Shown here: in pieces, positions 51,330-63,250 of the stretch
Layout: each line of letters opens with the position of its first letter
Numbering within the stretch: the first letter of the stretch is position 1
Assembly (NCBI GenBank): GCA_021234155.1
Contig: JAJEKV010000072.1
Span: forward strand, 1,282,526-1,346,525
DNA from: Isoetes taiwanensis
Lineage: Eukaryota > Streptophyta > Lycopodiopsida > Isoetales > Isoetaceae
DNA length: 64,000 nt
Reading direction: 5' to 3'
The notes under the pieces: model-generated
Seen by the model: the letters and a program-made list of their open reading frames with translations, nothing else
Database searches by the model: none
What the model was told of the DNA's origin: nothing
Position numbers and translations under genes: made by a program

Positions 51330-53740
51330 TTCCTAATAATGATGTTCGTGATTCAAGATTCAAAGTACATTGATAATCCCTCGCTAGGGCTCTATTGAGG
51401 AGCTTAAGAAGCAAGAGAAGGCAAAATCAGTAGTAAATTGTGGATTTGTTGGAGGTAGAGAATGATCCATTTCAAAGAAGAAGAAGAGATTGGAGAAGTA
51501 AATGCTACAAGATCACAAAAGGTGCAAGAACCAAGAGTAGTGCCACACCTGCAGAGAAGATCAGCTTCCAAAGGCTTTGAAGGAACAAGCTTTGAATGTG
51601 CCTCAAGACCTAAGAAGGTACAATCTAACTGGCCGCCTACGTAGCTTCAGCCTATAGCAGAAAATCACCTATAGTGAAGTCTCCTATGGTGGATGAGGAA
51701 TTCAAAATAAAGATGATGTGATCAGCCAAGTTTTAGCTGCAAAATCACACTTAATGTTGAGCAATTGATGCATTATTATCCTAATTTGTTGCAAGTATTA
51801 GAGGAAGAAGAAAAATCAGAAATTTCAGTCCAAATCTCTAAATGATGGCTACAACAGAGTATATTAGAGTTTTCACCAGCCCAAAGCAGCTCCAAGGATC
51901 CGTGGCTATTTCTTTACATGTGAGTATGAACGTATTTAATCAAAGGAGCAAACATGATATGGGCAGCGGAGTGAATATCGATCATCCTCTAAAATCAAGC
52001 ATGATGTTCGCATTATAAACGTAAAACTTAACTACATCTCACATGGTTGAAGGAGTATGGTTACGTTCTTTTATGTGAAAATGATAAGTTTGAGCATTTC
52101 GTTATGAGAAAGAAAGTGCATAGATGCTTGAGCAGCCCCAGCTCTGAGGACTTTTCATACATGTGAAACAATACGGATGATGATGAACCATTATTGGCGG
52201 AATTAGAAGTGGAAAGCATGGATATTTCAGCATTTGACCACTCGAGATATGTTATACGCTTTGTAGTGGACAAAGAATGACAACAATCCTCTTTACAGAC
52301 TTTCTTTCAGATTTGAGACATGTATATCACCGGAAAAGACCTTTACATGCCCTAAAATGGAAATTTCCTTGCTTTGATGGTTTGGCACTAAACCTGAGCT
52401 TGTGAATTGCAAATCTTTTGATGCTTCGATGAATGAAGTGTATCTAGAATGGTTCGCATCTATGTTTCAAAGATTGTAGCAGCCCTCAAAGAAGTTCCGA
52501 GAATCAAGGAAAAACTAGTTCCTTTCTATGTTTGAGCATGGAAGTGTAGAAGAGATGAGTAAATTTGAGCATGCACTATGTGATAAAGGATGGAAATTAG
52601 ATGAGCGCGACTTTATCTCGTGCGCTGTACCTAACGATGCTCATGAAGGTTTGTTTGCATTTATTTGAGACTAATAAGCTACCTGGAATATGCCTTTAGC
52701 ACTTGCCACTTCAGCGTTTGCAAGGATTTACAGGAGAGCCTCTCAGGCTTGGATCAAGAGGCAATCGTAATATTGAGAAAAGTAGGGATTGTCTTGACGT
52801 GATAGTCCATTTTCATGAGGTTAGTAATTTTAATATAAACAACCTGCATTTGAAGTCTTCGCTGTTTCTTAAATCATCTTGCCTACTGCATCTTGACTTT
52901 GCTAAGGTGTATGCACCACCTTCGATCGGGCATGACATGGAATGAGGTTCCATTTCATGGATCCTCGGGCCATTTACACATTATCAGCCGAACGGTTTCT
53001 TGCTTCAAAGGACAAACCTGCTCAACCCTCAACTTGCAATTTTGGAATGTACCATTCGGCCAGATGTTATCGCCAAAGACCGGATGTTGCATGCTTCATC
53101 AGAGGGTCTCTGAGGTCACTGCAAAGCAAATGTCACCTGTGTGTACCTTACTCTTGACGTTCTTAGAAATGTCCAAGGGCTCCGAGCCCTGCCATGAGTT
53201 TTGTTGAGGATGCAATTCAAAATCTCTGGGCACCATAAAGCCGTTTCACAAGAAAAATTTACAAGTTCCCCCACTCCACCGATTACCGGCCTGTGGTCCT
53301 CGCATATGTGTCTTTGTAAAGAAAGTTGTGGCTGCAAGAATGGTATCTGGACATACTATCCCAATGCAAGGTGAGTTCAGAAATCTAAAGGTATTACCAT
53401 CCAATGTGAGGCCTGATATGTTTGTTGCAAGGTGTACCAATTTCTAGTGGCTAGCCGCTTCGACACGCTAATGATGATCGATGTTGTGGAAGCAATGCTG
53501 CTCTAGTAATGAAGTCGAGGCTGACATCAATAGATCTTTACTTGTAATCACATGTTTGTATTATTGTAACCAAAGAGGTTATTCTGTAACCTATTCTTTC
53601 ATCGACACTCTAATGTACATCGTTGTATACTCATTGTATACAATAGACTTTTTCCTCGGGCTTCAATGCATACCGTGGAGTTCAAATCTCCGTAAGAAAT
53701 TACATGGCCCAAAGATTCATGACAATGTGGTGATACATGT
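51330..53740. other. Possible remainder of the LTR retrotransposon, no domain recognised
   Basis: Short frames on both strands. Position after the gag and a gag/pro-like flavour near 51860-52260 (FTSPKQLQGSVAISLHVS) suggest decayed retrotransposon sequence. No catalytic motif (D-S/T-G or YxDD) could be read. Confidence 0.3.
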
Positions 53741-53744
53741 CGCG

Positions 53745-54620
53745 GATAGATGTGGTGATGCAAATGGTATGGTGAATCATGTGGTGCATTTGGTGAACCA
53801 TGTGGTGAATCATGTGGTGAAGCCTAGGTGTAGATGTTAAAGCCACCTTTGGCATGTTGGAGCCTAGGTGGCATATTTGAGCCACCTTGGCATGCTTGAG
53901 CCTCTCATACATGACCTCGTTATACATAAGCCTGACTTTCATTGACCACATTTGGTGATGCAAAATGGTGCATGTGGTGAACCATGTGGTGCATTTGGTG
54001 AATCATGTGGTGAAGCATGTGGTGAATCATAGGTGGCATGTTGAGCCACGGCATGTTTGGTTTTTCACCTTGGCATGTTGGTTTCCAGGGTGGCATATTT
54101 GAGCCACCTTGGCATGCTTGGAGCCTTTACGACCTTTGTTACATGTTTGACTTTCATTGACTAACATGTTTGGTGATGCAAATGGTGCATGTGGTGAATC
54201 ATGTGGTGCATTTGGTGAATCACGTGGTGAAGCATGTGGTGAATCATAGGTGCAATGCTGGTTTACGGGCATGGTTGAGCCACCTTGAGATGTTGAGCCT
54301 AGGTGGCATATCGGAGCCACCTTGGGCATGCTTCGAGCTCATACGACCTTTGTTACACGCTTGATTCTCATTGACCGAATAACATGTTTGGTGATGCAAT
54401 GGCATGTAGAATCATGTGGTGCACGGTGAATCATGTGGTGAAAACATAGGTGGCATGTTGGAGCTTATGTGGCATGTTGGAGCCCAGTGGCATGTTTGAG
54501 CCACCTTGAGCATGTTGGAGCCTAGGTGGCATATTTGAGCCAATCTTGGCATGCTTGAGCCTTACATGACTCATATATGCTCTGACTTTCATTGGCCAAC
54601 ATGTTTGGTGAAGCTGTAAG
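53745..54620 (+). repeat. Tandem satellite, about 4.3 units of about 215 bp
   Basis: The landmark GGTGATGCAAATGG recurs at about 53753, 53953, 54171, 54389 and (as GGTGAAGC) 54604. Each unit has a first half of 12 bp sub-repeats (ATGTGGTGAATC) and a second half with TTGGAGCCTAGGTGGCAT, GAGCCACCTTGGCATG and a GACTTTCATTGACC segment. GGTGGC...GCCACC forms a 6 bp hairpin within units. Confidence 0.88.
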
Positions 54621-54898
54621 TCAACAATCGGGTCAACAATCAATTTACACTAGCTAATTTATAACTAAAATTACTAAACAAGTGCTAAGCCAACATAATA
54701 TGATTGGTGTCCAAAATGAATGGCCAATTCAGATGTGATAAATATATATTTTTTTTATAGTTTTTAGAAAATAAAATAATGGTCATTTCGAGGTTATTAT
54801 TAGTATATCCTACTAAAATCATTACGATTAAGATACTAATGGTACTAAATCCTAAAATCAGAGCTCATTTAAATTAATTTCACTTCACCTTTATAGTT

Positions 54899-55350
54899 AT
54901 GGTCGTGGAAGGAGAAGCATCGGCCCAATTCTTCCAACACCGGGCCAAGCCGCCCTCCAAACCGCTTCCCTCTCGTCACTTCGCCCTCATAAGCCAGAAC
55001 CGCTATCAATCCCTTTGGTCGAGGTCCTTGCCAGCTTATGTAGTACAGGATCTCGCCACCTTTTCATTTCCAGGAGCCCTCGACCTTCCGAGCCTACTAC
55101 CCGAGAGCCCTCGAGCCTAAGAGGCTCGATATTTCCAGATTCCACCTCTTCCTCAAAGCTCAAGATCTTCGAGTTTTCTAAGAGGTGGAATCCTCCTCTC
55201 CTCTAGATTCCTTCGATGAAGCTTCTTCCGATGATCCCCAAGATTCCGAGCAACTTAATGGAGCCAAGACCGCATCAAGAAGAAGAAGGAGGTGAAGACT
55301 TGGCTAGAAGAACATGAATTTTTCGAAACTCCAAAATTTTCTACAGAGTA
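54899..55350 (+). pseudogene. Possible first exon or remnant of an unidentified gene
   Basis: A 73-codon frame from ATG 54899 (including FPGALDLPSLLPESPRA) is followed in other frames by FSKRWNPPLL and by SSDDPQDSEQLNGAKTASRR. Low-complexity Ser/Pro/Arg-rich character resembles a real N-terminal exon with two frame changes. ACAGAG|GTAAG-like donor is not exact (CAGAGTAAGC near 55345). No family recognised. Confidence 0.2.
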
Positions 55351-55479
55351 AGCAGTACGCATGCATTAAATTTTGGCTTTATGTATTCTAAACTAATTTC
55401 TTCACTTTTCTTACGTGATGAAGCTTGAAGTCCCTACCGGTACACCTTTTTTTCTTTTTTTTTCTTTGATCAAGTTACC

Positions 55480-55920
55480 TACGTGCCTTTGTGCCTTTGT
55501 ATTTTTTTAAACGATGGTATATAGGCCTTAGTGCCTTCATTTGATCTCTTCACCCCTCGTTGATCTCACCCCTTTGTGAATCACCCTCGCGGATACGTGT
55601 GTGCCTTAGTGCCCTTTTGTAATAATATATGATGACCTTTTAGTGCCTTTTGAATATATGATGGCCTCGCGGCCTTTGAACCTTGTGTAAATTTCACTCG
55701 AAAGACTGCATTTTCCTCGCTTTAACATATGATGGCCTTAGCCGACCGTGAATCCTCGTGACCTTGTGCCTTTGTTTAATCCGTAAAATAGCTTGCAATG
55801 GCTTCAGGTCTGTGGTAAATTTGTGCCTTGTGTAAATTCCCTAATTGCTTTTACCTCACAGCCTGTTTCTAAAAAAAAATGATACCACAGCCTTAGTGCC
55901 TTTCTTTGATCTCACCCATA
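55480..55920 (+). repeat. Degenerate minisatellite of GATGGCCTTAGTGCCTTT type
   Basis: The words CCTTAGTGCCTTT, TATATGATGGCCT and TTTGATCTCACCC recur at irregular 40-70 bp spacing. No coding potential. Confidence 0.55.
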
Positions 55921-55924
55921 TGTC

Positions 55925-57040
55925 TAATGTACCAGGTAAGTTTAATTCAGCTTTAATCCAGCTTATACCTTGAATTCATTCAACATTCAAGTACAAATTC
56001 ATTCAACCCCGAGCTTCTAGTATTATCAAAATGCATTAGGAGATATAATAATAGCTGTTTTGAAAAGGTTAATGATGACATACGCTATTTTTCCTGGCCT
56101 CAATCAATCCTCAGATTGCGGAGATCCTCAGAATCCTTCTTCTTCCAAGTATCGCTCATACTTCATCAAGGTCACTAATAATGTAATCCAGCTAACACTA
56201 AACATGAGCCTTCATTTCTCATTCTAATTTATGATGATTCATAAAGTATTGTCTCAGTTGTTGTGTCTCCATGCATCCGCCTTGAGCACTTTTAATGGTC
56301 AGCATTGATCATCAGCTTTGGGCTTGATGAACATATCCTCTTCCCTCAAGAAGAGAGCTGCTTAACTCATCCTCGGGACCATACGCCACCCCCGTGACTC
56401 GCTTCATTGCACCACTAAGTCTCCCCGACGACTGTGGTAAACAACATCATCTCGTGGTAAACAACATCTACTACAAAGAAAGGCAATCGCCTTATCATCG
56501 CTTTGGCTTCTAATTCTTTAAGCCCATCAGAATTAACCTATGTTTTAAGCCTAGAATACCTCGTAATTCATGGGTCCTCCGCCTCTAATATCCGCCGTTT
56601 CCCTCGGGTTTATTTGCTCCAAGATAGGTCCTACCGGGGATAATCGCATTTTGAACTCACCGGGCGAAATTGTTTCAGGCTCGTGTTCTCCTTTCTCTCG
56701 CTTTCTTCCCCATAAATGGGATTGGGATAAAGCTAATGTCTCCGTGATGCAAAACTAGATTTATGGTTTCCAATGCTTCCTCGTGATGTACCCGCGCAAA
56801 TTTTGAATGATTGACTCCAGACGATGTGACATCGTAAAATGATTCTCTCATTCCATTCTGCTCATCCTTAATGTAATTTTTCTGCGGTGTCACTTTCACT
56901 CACACTAAAATGTAGTTGAGAGATTGGCGAGTGAAGATTTATATTAAACATATAAAATGATTACATAAGGTTACATTTCGACATGCCGATTTCTATTAAA
57001 CATTTCCAGATTACATCAAGAACAAAAATTTTTATATACA
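55925..57040. other. No gene recognised
   Basis: Short frames only; nothing identified. Confidence 0.35.
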
Positions 57041-57048
57041 CTTCTGCT

Positions 57049-57812
57049 TCATTCCTCGTAAGGCCTATCAAAAGAGATTCGGTCCACCGCCATCTCTATG
57101 ACCACCGTGATCAAGGTTAACGTCACCTTTGCTACCCTATATATCATACCATTCTCGAGGGAAAAGCAAAACCATAATAATGGTGCAGCGAGCAACAAAA
57201 ACGTAATAGCAATTTTCCCGTGCATCCCTCGGCAAGCCCTCGTGGATGATAGAACATATCCCCTCAAGTGAAGGAATTGTTCCTCCAGAACAACCTATCA
57301 TAACAAAAAGCGTAACCTCGCTCCAGCGAAGGCTTTCCTTGGTAGCCACAAGCGTAAAAGGTTTCAACCTTTGGCATCCCCGGCCAATAGTAGGAGGAAT
57401 AGGCCAAGATGCCGTGTAAAATTCCCGCGGAAGCAGAGAAAGTTGAGAGATCCGGAGTTTTGGTGTACACCATCCTCCTCGTGAGTTTCAACATTTCGGT
57501 GGTCATATTCTCATCCTGAATAGAGAAATTTCGTTGTTCGAATGTCCATCCATTCTGCATGGGTGAAAATCGACAAGACTTCTAGGTATCATGGGCTTCT
57601 TTCTCCGTGATACGTCCCATCTTCGAGTGCCATCGCTTTGCAGATCCAAGAGGTGAAGTTGGCCATGTCTCACGGGCGAAGCATCGTGAACCGTAGAACT
57701 CAGAACTTTGGCCGAGCAGAGTTAGAATGGCACCTCTGCCTTTTGGCTGCCCGAGGTCATTAATTTTGCCATCCTGATAATGATTTTGCCTCGGTAACGC
57801 ATTGCCTACCAA
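57049..57812 (-). pseudogene. Unidentified coding-like stretch with one stop and one frameshift
   Basis: Minus frame 57812-57264 is protein-like throughout (GQPKGRGAILTLLGQSSEFY; LKLTRRMVYTKTPDLSTFSA; LHGILAYSSYYWPGMPKVET) with one in-frame stop at 57582. A frame change near 57265 continues it to 57049 with a hydrophobic segment (ITFLLLAAPLLWFCFSL) and a terminal FDRPYEE. Joined, this would be about 250 residues with one or two membrane spans. I do not recognise the family. The breaks could be true decay or sequencing indels. Confidence 0.3.
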
Positions 57813-57924
57813 AGGATGATGAGAGGAATTCGATGGACCGAGAATTTAAGGAAAAAGAAAGCATTTCTAAAGGGAAAATGCTCGAAGGATCTCTGCCTCT
57901 GGGAAGAGATGTAAAGTGAAAAAC

Positions 57925-57967
57925 ACGGTGAGACATGTGGTGAAACATGTGGTGACACATGTGGTAA
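57925..57967 (+). repeat. Short run of ATGTGGTGA(A/C)AC repeats
   Basis: Three consecutive copies of GACATGTGGTGA-type 15 bp units, the same core as the 53.7-54.6 kb satellite sub-repeat. Confidence 0.7.
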
Positions 57968-57969
57968 AT

Positions 57970-60900
57970 TTTCCCAAAAAAAATAAACATTTTATATGGG
58001 CCCGGCCAGCCCCAAATTCAAATTCTCTTTCGGGCCTCTTCACAATTTCATGCTCCTTCCTCGGGCCGCTTCAAAGGACGCTTCACTTCCTCACGCTTAT
58101 GCATTCCATCTCGATCCTAAGATCCTCTCAATAAAAGATATGAACTACCTACTTTGCTCCAAACCTGGGATACACTCTCTCGATCAAAGAGGATCTCAAA
58201 CTCGCCAAGATTGATACATTTGGTGTACCGCTTCCTCTATTTCCGAGAGCCAAATTGGCCGAAAGCATCTCTTCGGACATGAGGAACCTTAGCAGACATT
58301 GAATCTCAAAGTGGAACCTTCCGCAGAATATAGATTGTTCCCGCGTAGATTGGTACACCTATATTCAATGCACTCATGACATGTGGGATGTGCACAGCTT
58401 AGGGGTACTGCTGCATATAGATATAATTGATATCCCCGGCGATGAACTAGAATGGGCTATAGAATTGCAGGCACATATCTTATGCATCAAATATGGTGGT
58501 TCATGGAAAGCAAATGTTAAGAATGATGATCATCAGCTAGCTTGAGTACTACGTGGAATGCTATTATCATCACAAAGCCCGGCGATGCATATGGCACTTT
58601 GATAATTTTGATGTCCACTACCACAATGCATGTGCTGATTAATGAGCTAACCGGGGAAATGGCAACACTCTTATACTTCAGCCTAATTTCCGAAGCTCAA
58701 CACGAATTCCTAAACACCTACCATTTCCACACAAATCATTGACTTGCACCTCCCTTTTTCGACAAGAAATGATCCGGTATATAACTTCTCGTGATCTATT
58801 AACATCTACATCTTTTATGTGAATTGGTCCGCTCACTGCTAGTAAAGATAACACATATCACAACTACTAATCAAGTGTTGGTGTAACATTAAGTGTGCTT
58901 CAACAAAGACCTTACTTCATTTGTATTTATTTGCATGCTTCTTTATCATGAGTAGCCTACCCATAGGCTCACTCTACTATGTTGTACCTTTTTCTACAAT
59001 TAATGAAAAAAAAAAACCCCATCTACCTCAAAAAAAACAATTGAGATGGAATTGAGTTTCTTTATATTATCTCTAAACAAGGCAAGACACAACAACATAT
59101 ATTCAAAAATTTCAATCATTTCCTAACCCTCAGAAGAATGTGTTCAACTATTCTTCATCGCATATGCTATCTTCATCGATAAAACCTCAAAGCAATCTTT
59201 TTCTCATCTGCCCGGGTCTAGCCTCGCCAGAAATGCCTGAGCACCTTCTTGATCTGCTGCATGGGAACCTCGAATAGCACAAATTTGAGTAGAGAATACA
59301 AGTGACTTTCGCCTCTGCTTTGTCAACAACTCATACATCACCTCAATCAGGCTTCTTTCTTATAGTAAATGCCTCCACAACTATTTCACCTCTCATAAAC
59401 AAGTTTCGCTCTGCTTGAAGTCATTTTCAACTTCAAATTTTGGTGCATAGCACATCCAAAAATACGTAATCCTCATTCCCCTCTTTAGGTGCAGAACTGC
59501 AGTCGCCTCCTTCTCTAAGTGCTTCAAGTAAGTACATTTGCCAAGGTCGAGTATATAGTGGCTCTGTAGACTTTAAGGGTCTCTTCCCACACTATCCGCA
59601 TGAACATTGGAGGATGGTTCAACCACTATGCGTTCCATTCATCTACATACAATTTGTTCTCACATTACGTCCCATTTTCCATCCAAACACCACGTGAAAA
59701 AACATGATAGCTTTCTCGTATGTAGTTGTGTTGGATTTCCTCACTAATCCATGGACTCAATGAATTTGCCTCGGTTTCCGAATTCGCCCTCGCGACCCCA
59801 AGCCTTTTTCCCGGCTGGGATATCCTCGTGTTTTATTTCCCGTAAGCATTCCTAACTTCCAGACATTTTCACCACTCGACATGTACCACATTGAAATTGT
59901 TTCTCAAGTAATTTTCACCACATCATGGGTATTATTCAGTTTAATGTCGATGTTTAAGCTTGTGACTCCGTATCCATCTTTTTCACCCGCCGCCTTCCCA
60001 TCATGTTCACCTTTTCCATGGTTTGATCCAAAGAAGTTCCACATCATGTTGACTCAGATCACAACCGTATCTTCCAACAAAATAAAATGATCCGCTGCTT
60101 TGAATCTCGTGATGTAGCACCATCCTGAAAATACATAGTCAGTTTGGGGACATTGTCAGCTTTAAAGTACTCGCTAAAATGTTTCTACAAAACAACAAGC
60201 GAACAAAAAAGTGTGTCATGTTCCCTACTTCATCCACACATAGTAGTGTTTCCTTCTCAATGGTGTCCGCCTCAGGATCAACTTGATAGGTTATTTAACA
60301 AAATATAGTTATCCGGGTTGTTGACCCAAATACATGGACTCTAACTTCATTCCGCTTCTTAAAAAGTATAATTCTTCATAAGTCAACCACCTGACAGGTA
60401 AGCATCTCCGTGCAAGTTATCAAGGAGTTCAGACCGGCCCGCCTCGCCACTTATATCCGTTGTGTAAAGGAAATTTTGGAAGCTCCAAATATCTTTTGTT
60501 CACTCTGGAAGACTCAAGTAGCTTCATTGTGTTGGTGAACGAGCTTAGACTTTGGTCGCCATCTCCTAATACGCTTTTCATAGTCTGTATTCTACCTCAC
60601 CATGCCACTATCACTAGATTGTTCATGTGGGCGATAGGAACTTCTTAATCCCCGCGACTCTTTACACTCCCACCTGCAATGCATTCCCTCTTATGGTAAG
60701 GTTGGGCTAGTTTTCACATAAGATTCCTCGGCCACGTGACTTCTTGTAAGCACTTATTTTCAGGATCTCGTGACCACAGATTCACCTTTATATATAACCG
60801 GACCAAGTAGCCGACAAGTGCAACAAGTACTTTTGGGTGCTTATTCATACTATTGAAGCCATCTACAAGATCTCCGTGATTCTAACATGGTATATACAAG

Positions 60901-61060
60901 CAGCGAACTATTGAAGTCCTTAATTTTACAACAAACCATGGTTTCAAAATTTTCAAACATCCTCTGCTTGATCATAACACTAGATGTTCCATCTTTGAAT
61001 TTCAACAATTGCAACTCCAAGTAAGGAAGATAAATAAGGTGATCGCGATATTTATTGCAC
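57970..61060. other. No gene recognised
   Basis: Short frames. A possible protein-like stretch near 58380-58530 (GDELEWAIELQAHILCIKYG) is not identified. An A-run pair near 59010-59040 is flanked by CCATCT/AGATGG. Confidence 0.35.
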
Positions 61061-61065
61061 ACTAC

Positions 61066-61690
61066 ATTTTCCACCACACTAGGCAACCACATAGCATATA
61101 CATGCATATTCATCTTACACCTCTATTCACCACACTAGGCACCACAAAGCATATAATACATAATTTATTGTACACCATATTTTCACCACACTAGGCACCA
61201 CATAAAGATATATTATGTATATTCATCTTACATCTCGCTATTCACTCACACTAGGCACCACAAAAGCATATAATACATAATTCTATTGCACACCATATTT
61301 TCACCACACTAGGCAACTATTAGCATATATTATAGTGCATTTATTTTACACCATATTTTCACCACACTAGGCACCACATAGAATATATTACAAAGATTTT
61401 ATTTTGTATTAACTCATGTTATTCACCACTAGGCACCACATAGCATATATTACAAAGATTTATTTTACACCCGTTATTCACCACACTAGGCACCACAAAG
61501 CGATATTTATAGCATTTATTTTTTCACCATATTTTTCACCACACTAGGCACCACATAGCATATACAGCATGTATTACCATGTTATTCACCACACTAGGCA
61601 CCACAAAGCATATATTTACATAAAGATCTATTTTTACACCACGCAAGGCTCTCACTCACACTAGGGCAAAGACATATCATATATCACAAA
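61066..61690 (+). repeat. Tandem satellite, about 10.5 units of about 57 bp
   Basis: The core CACCACACTAGGCACCACA followed by (T/A)AGCATATATTAC recurs at about 61079, 61133, 61190, 61251, 61308, 61367, 61428, 61486, 61544, 61594 and 61659. Units 1 and 3 share a TATATTCATCTTACA variant while units 2 and 4 share AATACATAATT, indicating a dimeric higher-order repeat of about 115 bp at the left end. Confidence 0.93.
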
Positions 61691-62911
61691 GATTAATAGG
61701 CACCACACACCACGAAAGCAATCAATTAACCACACCAACCACATATCACAAGCAATCACTAACCACATACAACATACCATATTAACAATAAAATGTGGTG
61801 AAGATGAAGAAATGAAATAACCCGTGATTCTTTCCGTGATAGTGAGTGGCATGATCCTCTCTTACATTTCGCTCCAATCTTCCGAACTTAACATCCTTTG
61901 CATTTGGAGAGACCCTATCGCTTGGCCCAAAAATTGCCGCGACAGTTTTATGACGTGGCGGAATTCAGACCGGCTTCTTCTAACTCTTTGTACAAAACCC
62001 ATTTCCTCGCACTCCATTCTCTTTCCCTCTTCAATTTCACATGGTAAGATTCCTAGGATGAACACCCATCAGCTTTTACTGTAAACTCGAAAGCTAATCG
62101 CATAGATTAGCACTTCTGTATTAATGCTCCTCTTACCGCCATAGCAAGGCAACTACCTGGTCGCTTAAACCGCCATTGCCGCAAGTAGACTTCTTCACAA
62201 GTTGAATGGAAGCCCGAGGTTGCCGACCACAATGCTCTTGGTTTAAATCTTTCAAATTTCTCTTCAAATTCAAGCACGCCGGCCCATTGTGTCATCATCC
62301 CGGCAGTAAAATCTCGTGAAACCTCTTTCTTATCACCGCCACCAAGCCTTTAGTGGTGCTATGAAATGAAGATAAGCAATTTACTCATCCGGACGCCTAG
62401 TAGAGGCCGCTCGTGGATCCTCCTCCTCACCGGCTTTTAATTTTGCTAATTCTTCTTTAGCTTCCCTTTTCTTTTCCTTTACGCCTTTTATGATCCAGCT
62501 CTTGTTCTCGAGTTCTCTTTCTCTTACCAGGTTCGTTTGAGATTTTAGGCGTATTTGCTTCCAAATTAAATGATTCAAAAGTATGAACTCGGATTGATCC
62601 ACAACCGATACTACGCCATAGCCGCGGTGCTTCAGAAAGGCGCCGTAATGGGTTTAGAAATCGGTTCTATGGAGATTGAAATGGACGTGGCGAGGGAAAT
62701 TGGAATGGGACGGTGTATGTAGGAATCGCAAGTTGTTGCGCTCAAGAAATGATTGAATCCGCGACATGCACTAGGCTCAAACAAACATTTAAAATCGCGA
62801 CCACAAATTTGATATCTCCCACCATTTGTGGGGACAAATAACCTGCGGTGTTCCACTACAACACGCTTTCACCCTTCAGATATGCTTTTGCATTTATATT
62901 TTAGTTTACGC

Positions 62912-63250
62912 TTCTAGACGCGACACCTCAGAATTTTTCTCCCTTTGCCTTTGTTTCCCTTTGATCGGGAATCATTTCATACCGCATTTGTAGATCGTGG
63001 CTTCATCCTACGCCGATTCCTCGATTTTTGGAAAAATAACACGCTATTAGGTCCTAAGAAATTAACGCTAAGCACGTTATTTTAGGCAAGTAGCTAACTA
63101 AGCACGCTAATGGCTAACTATGTTTCTAGATGCGACACCTTGTAAATTTTTCTTCCCTTGCCTTTGTTTCCTTTGATCGGGACCATTATACCCATTTGTA
63201 GATTGTGCTTTCATCTGGTTTCTTGTTGCATCAATTTTTGGAAGGACGAA
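62912..63250 (+). repeat. Direct repeat of about 125 bp, offset about 211 bp
   Basis: Both segments (62912-63042 and 63123-63250) run TTCTAGA(C/T)GCGACACCT, TTTGCCTTTGTTTCC, TTTGATCGGGA, CATTTGTAGAT and ATTTTTGGA. The first has extra CG-containing bases (for example ATTCCTCGATTTTTGG where the second has CATCAATTTTTGG). Confidence 0.8.

Noticed and set aside
53700-54329. Minus-strand frames rich in Met-His or Pro-Asn-Ala
   Set aside because: They are translations of the 12 bp and 215 bp satellite units.
61066-61690. CRISPR array
   Set aside because: Units are contiguous and diverged along their whole length, with no unique spacers, no cas genes, and the genome is eukaryotic.
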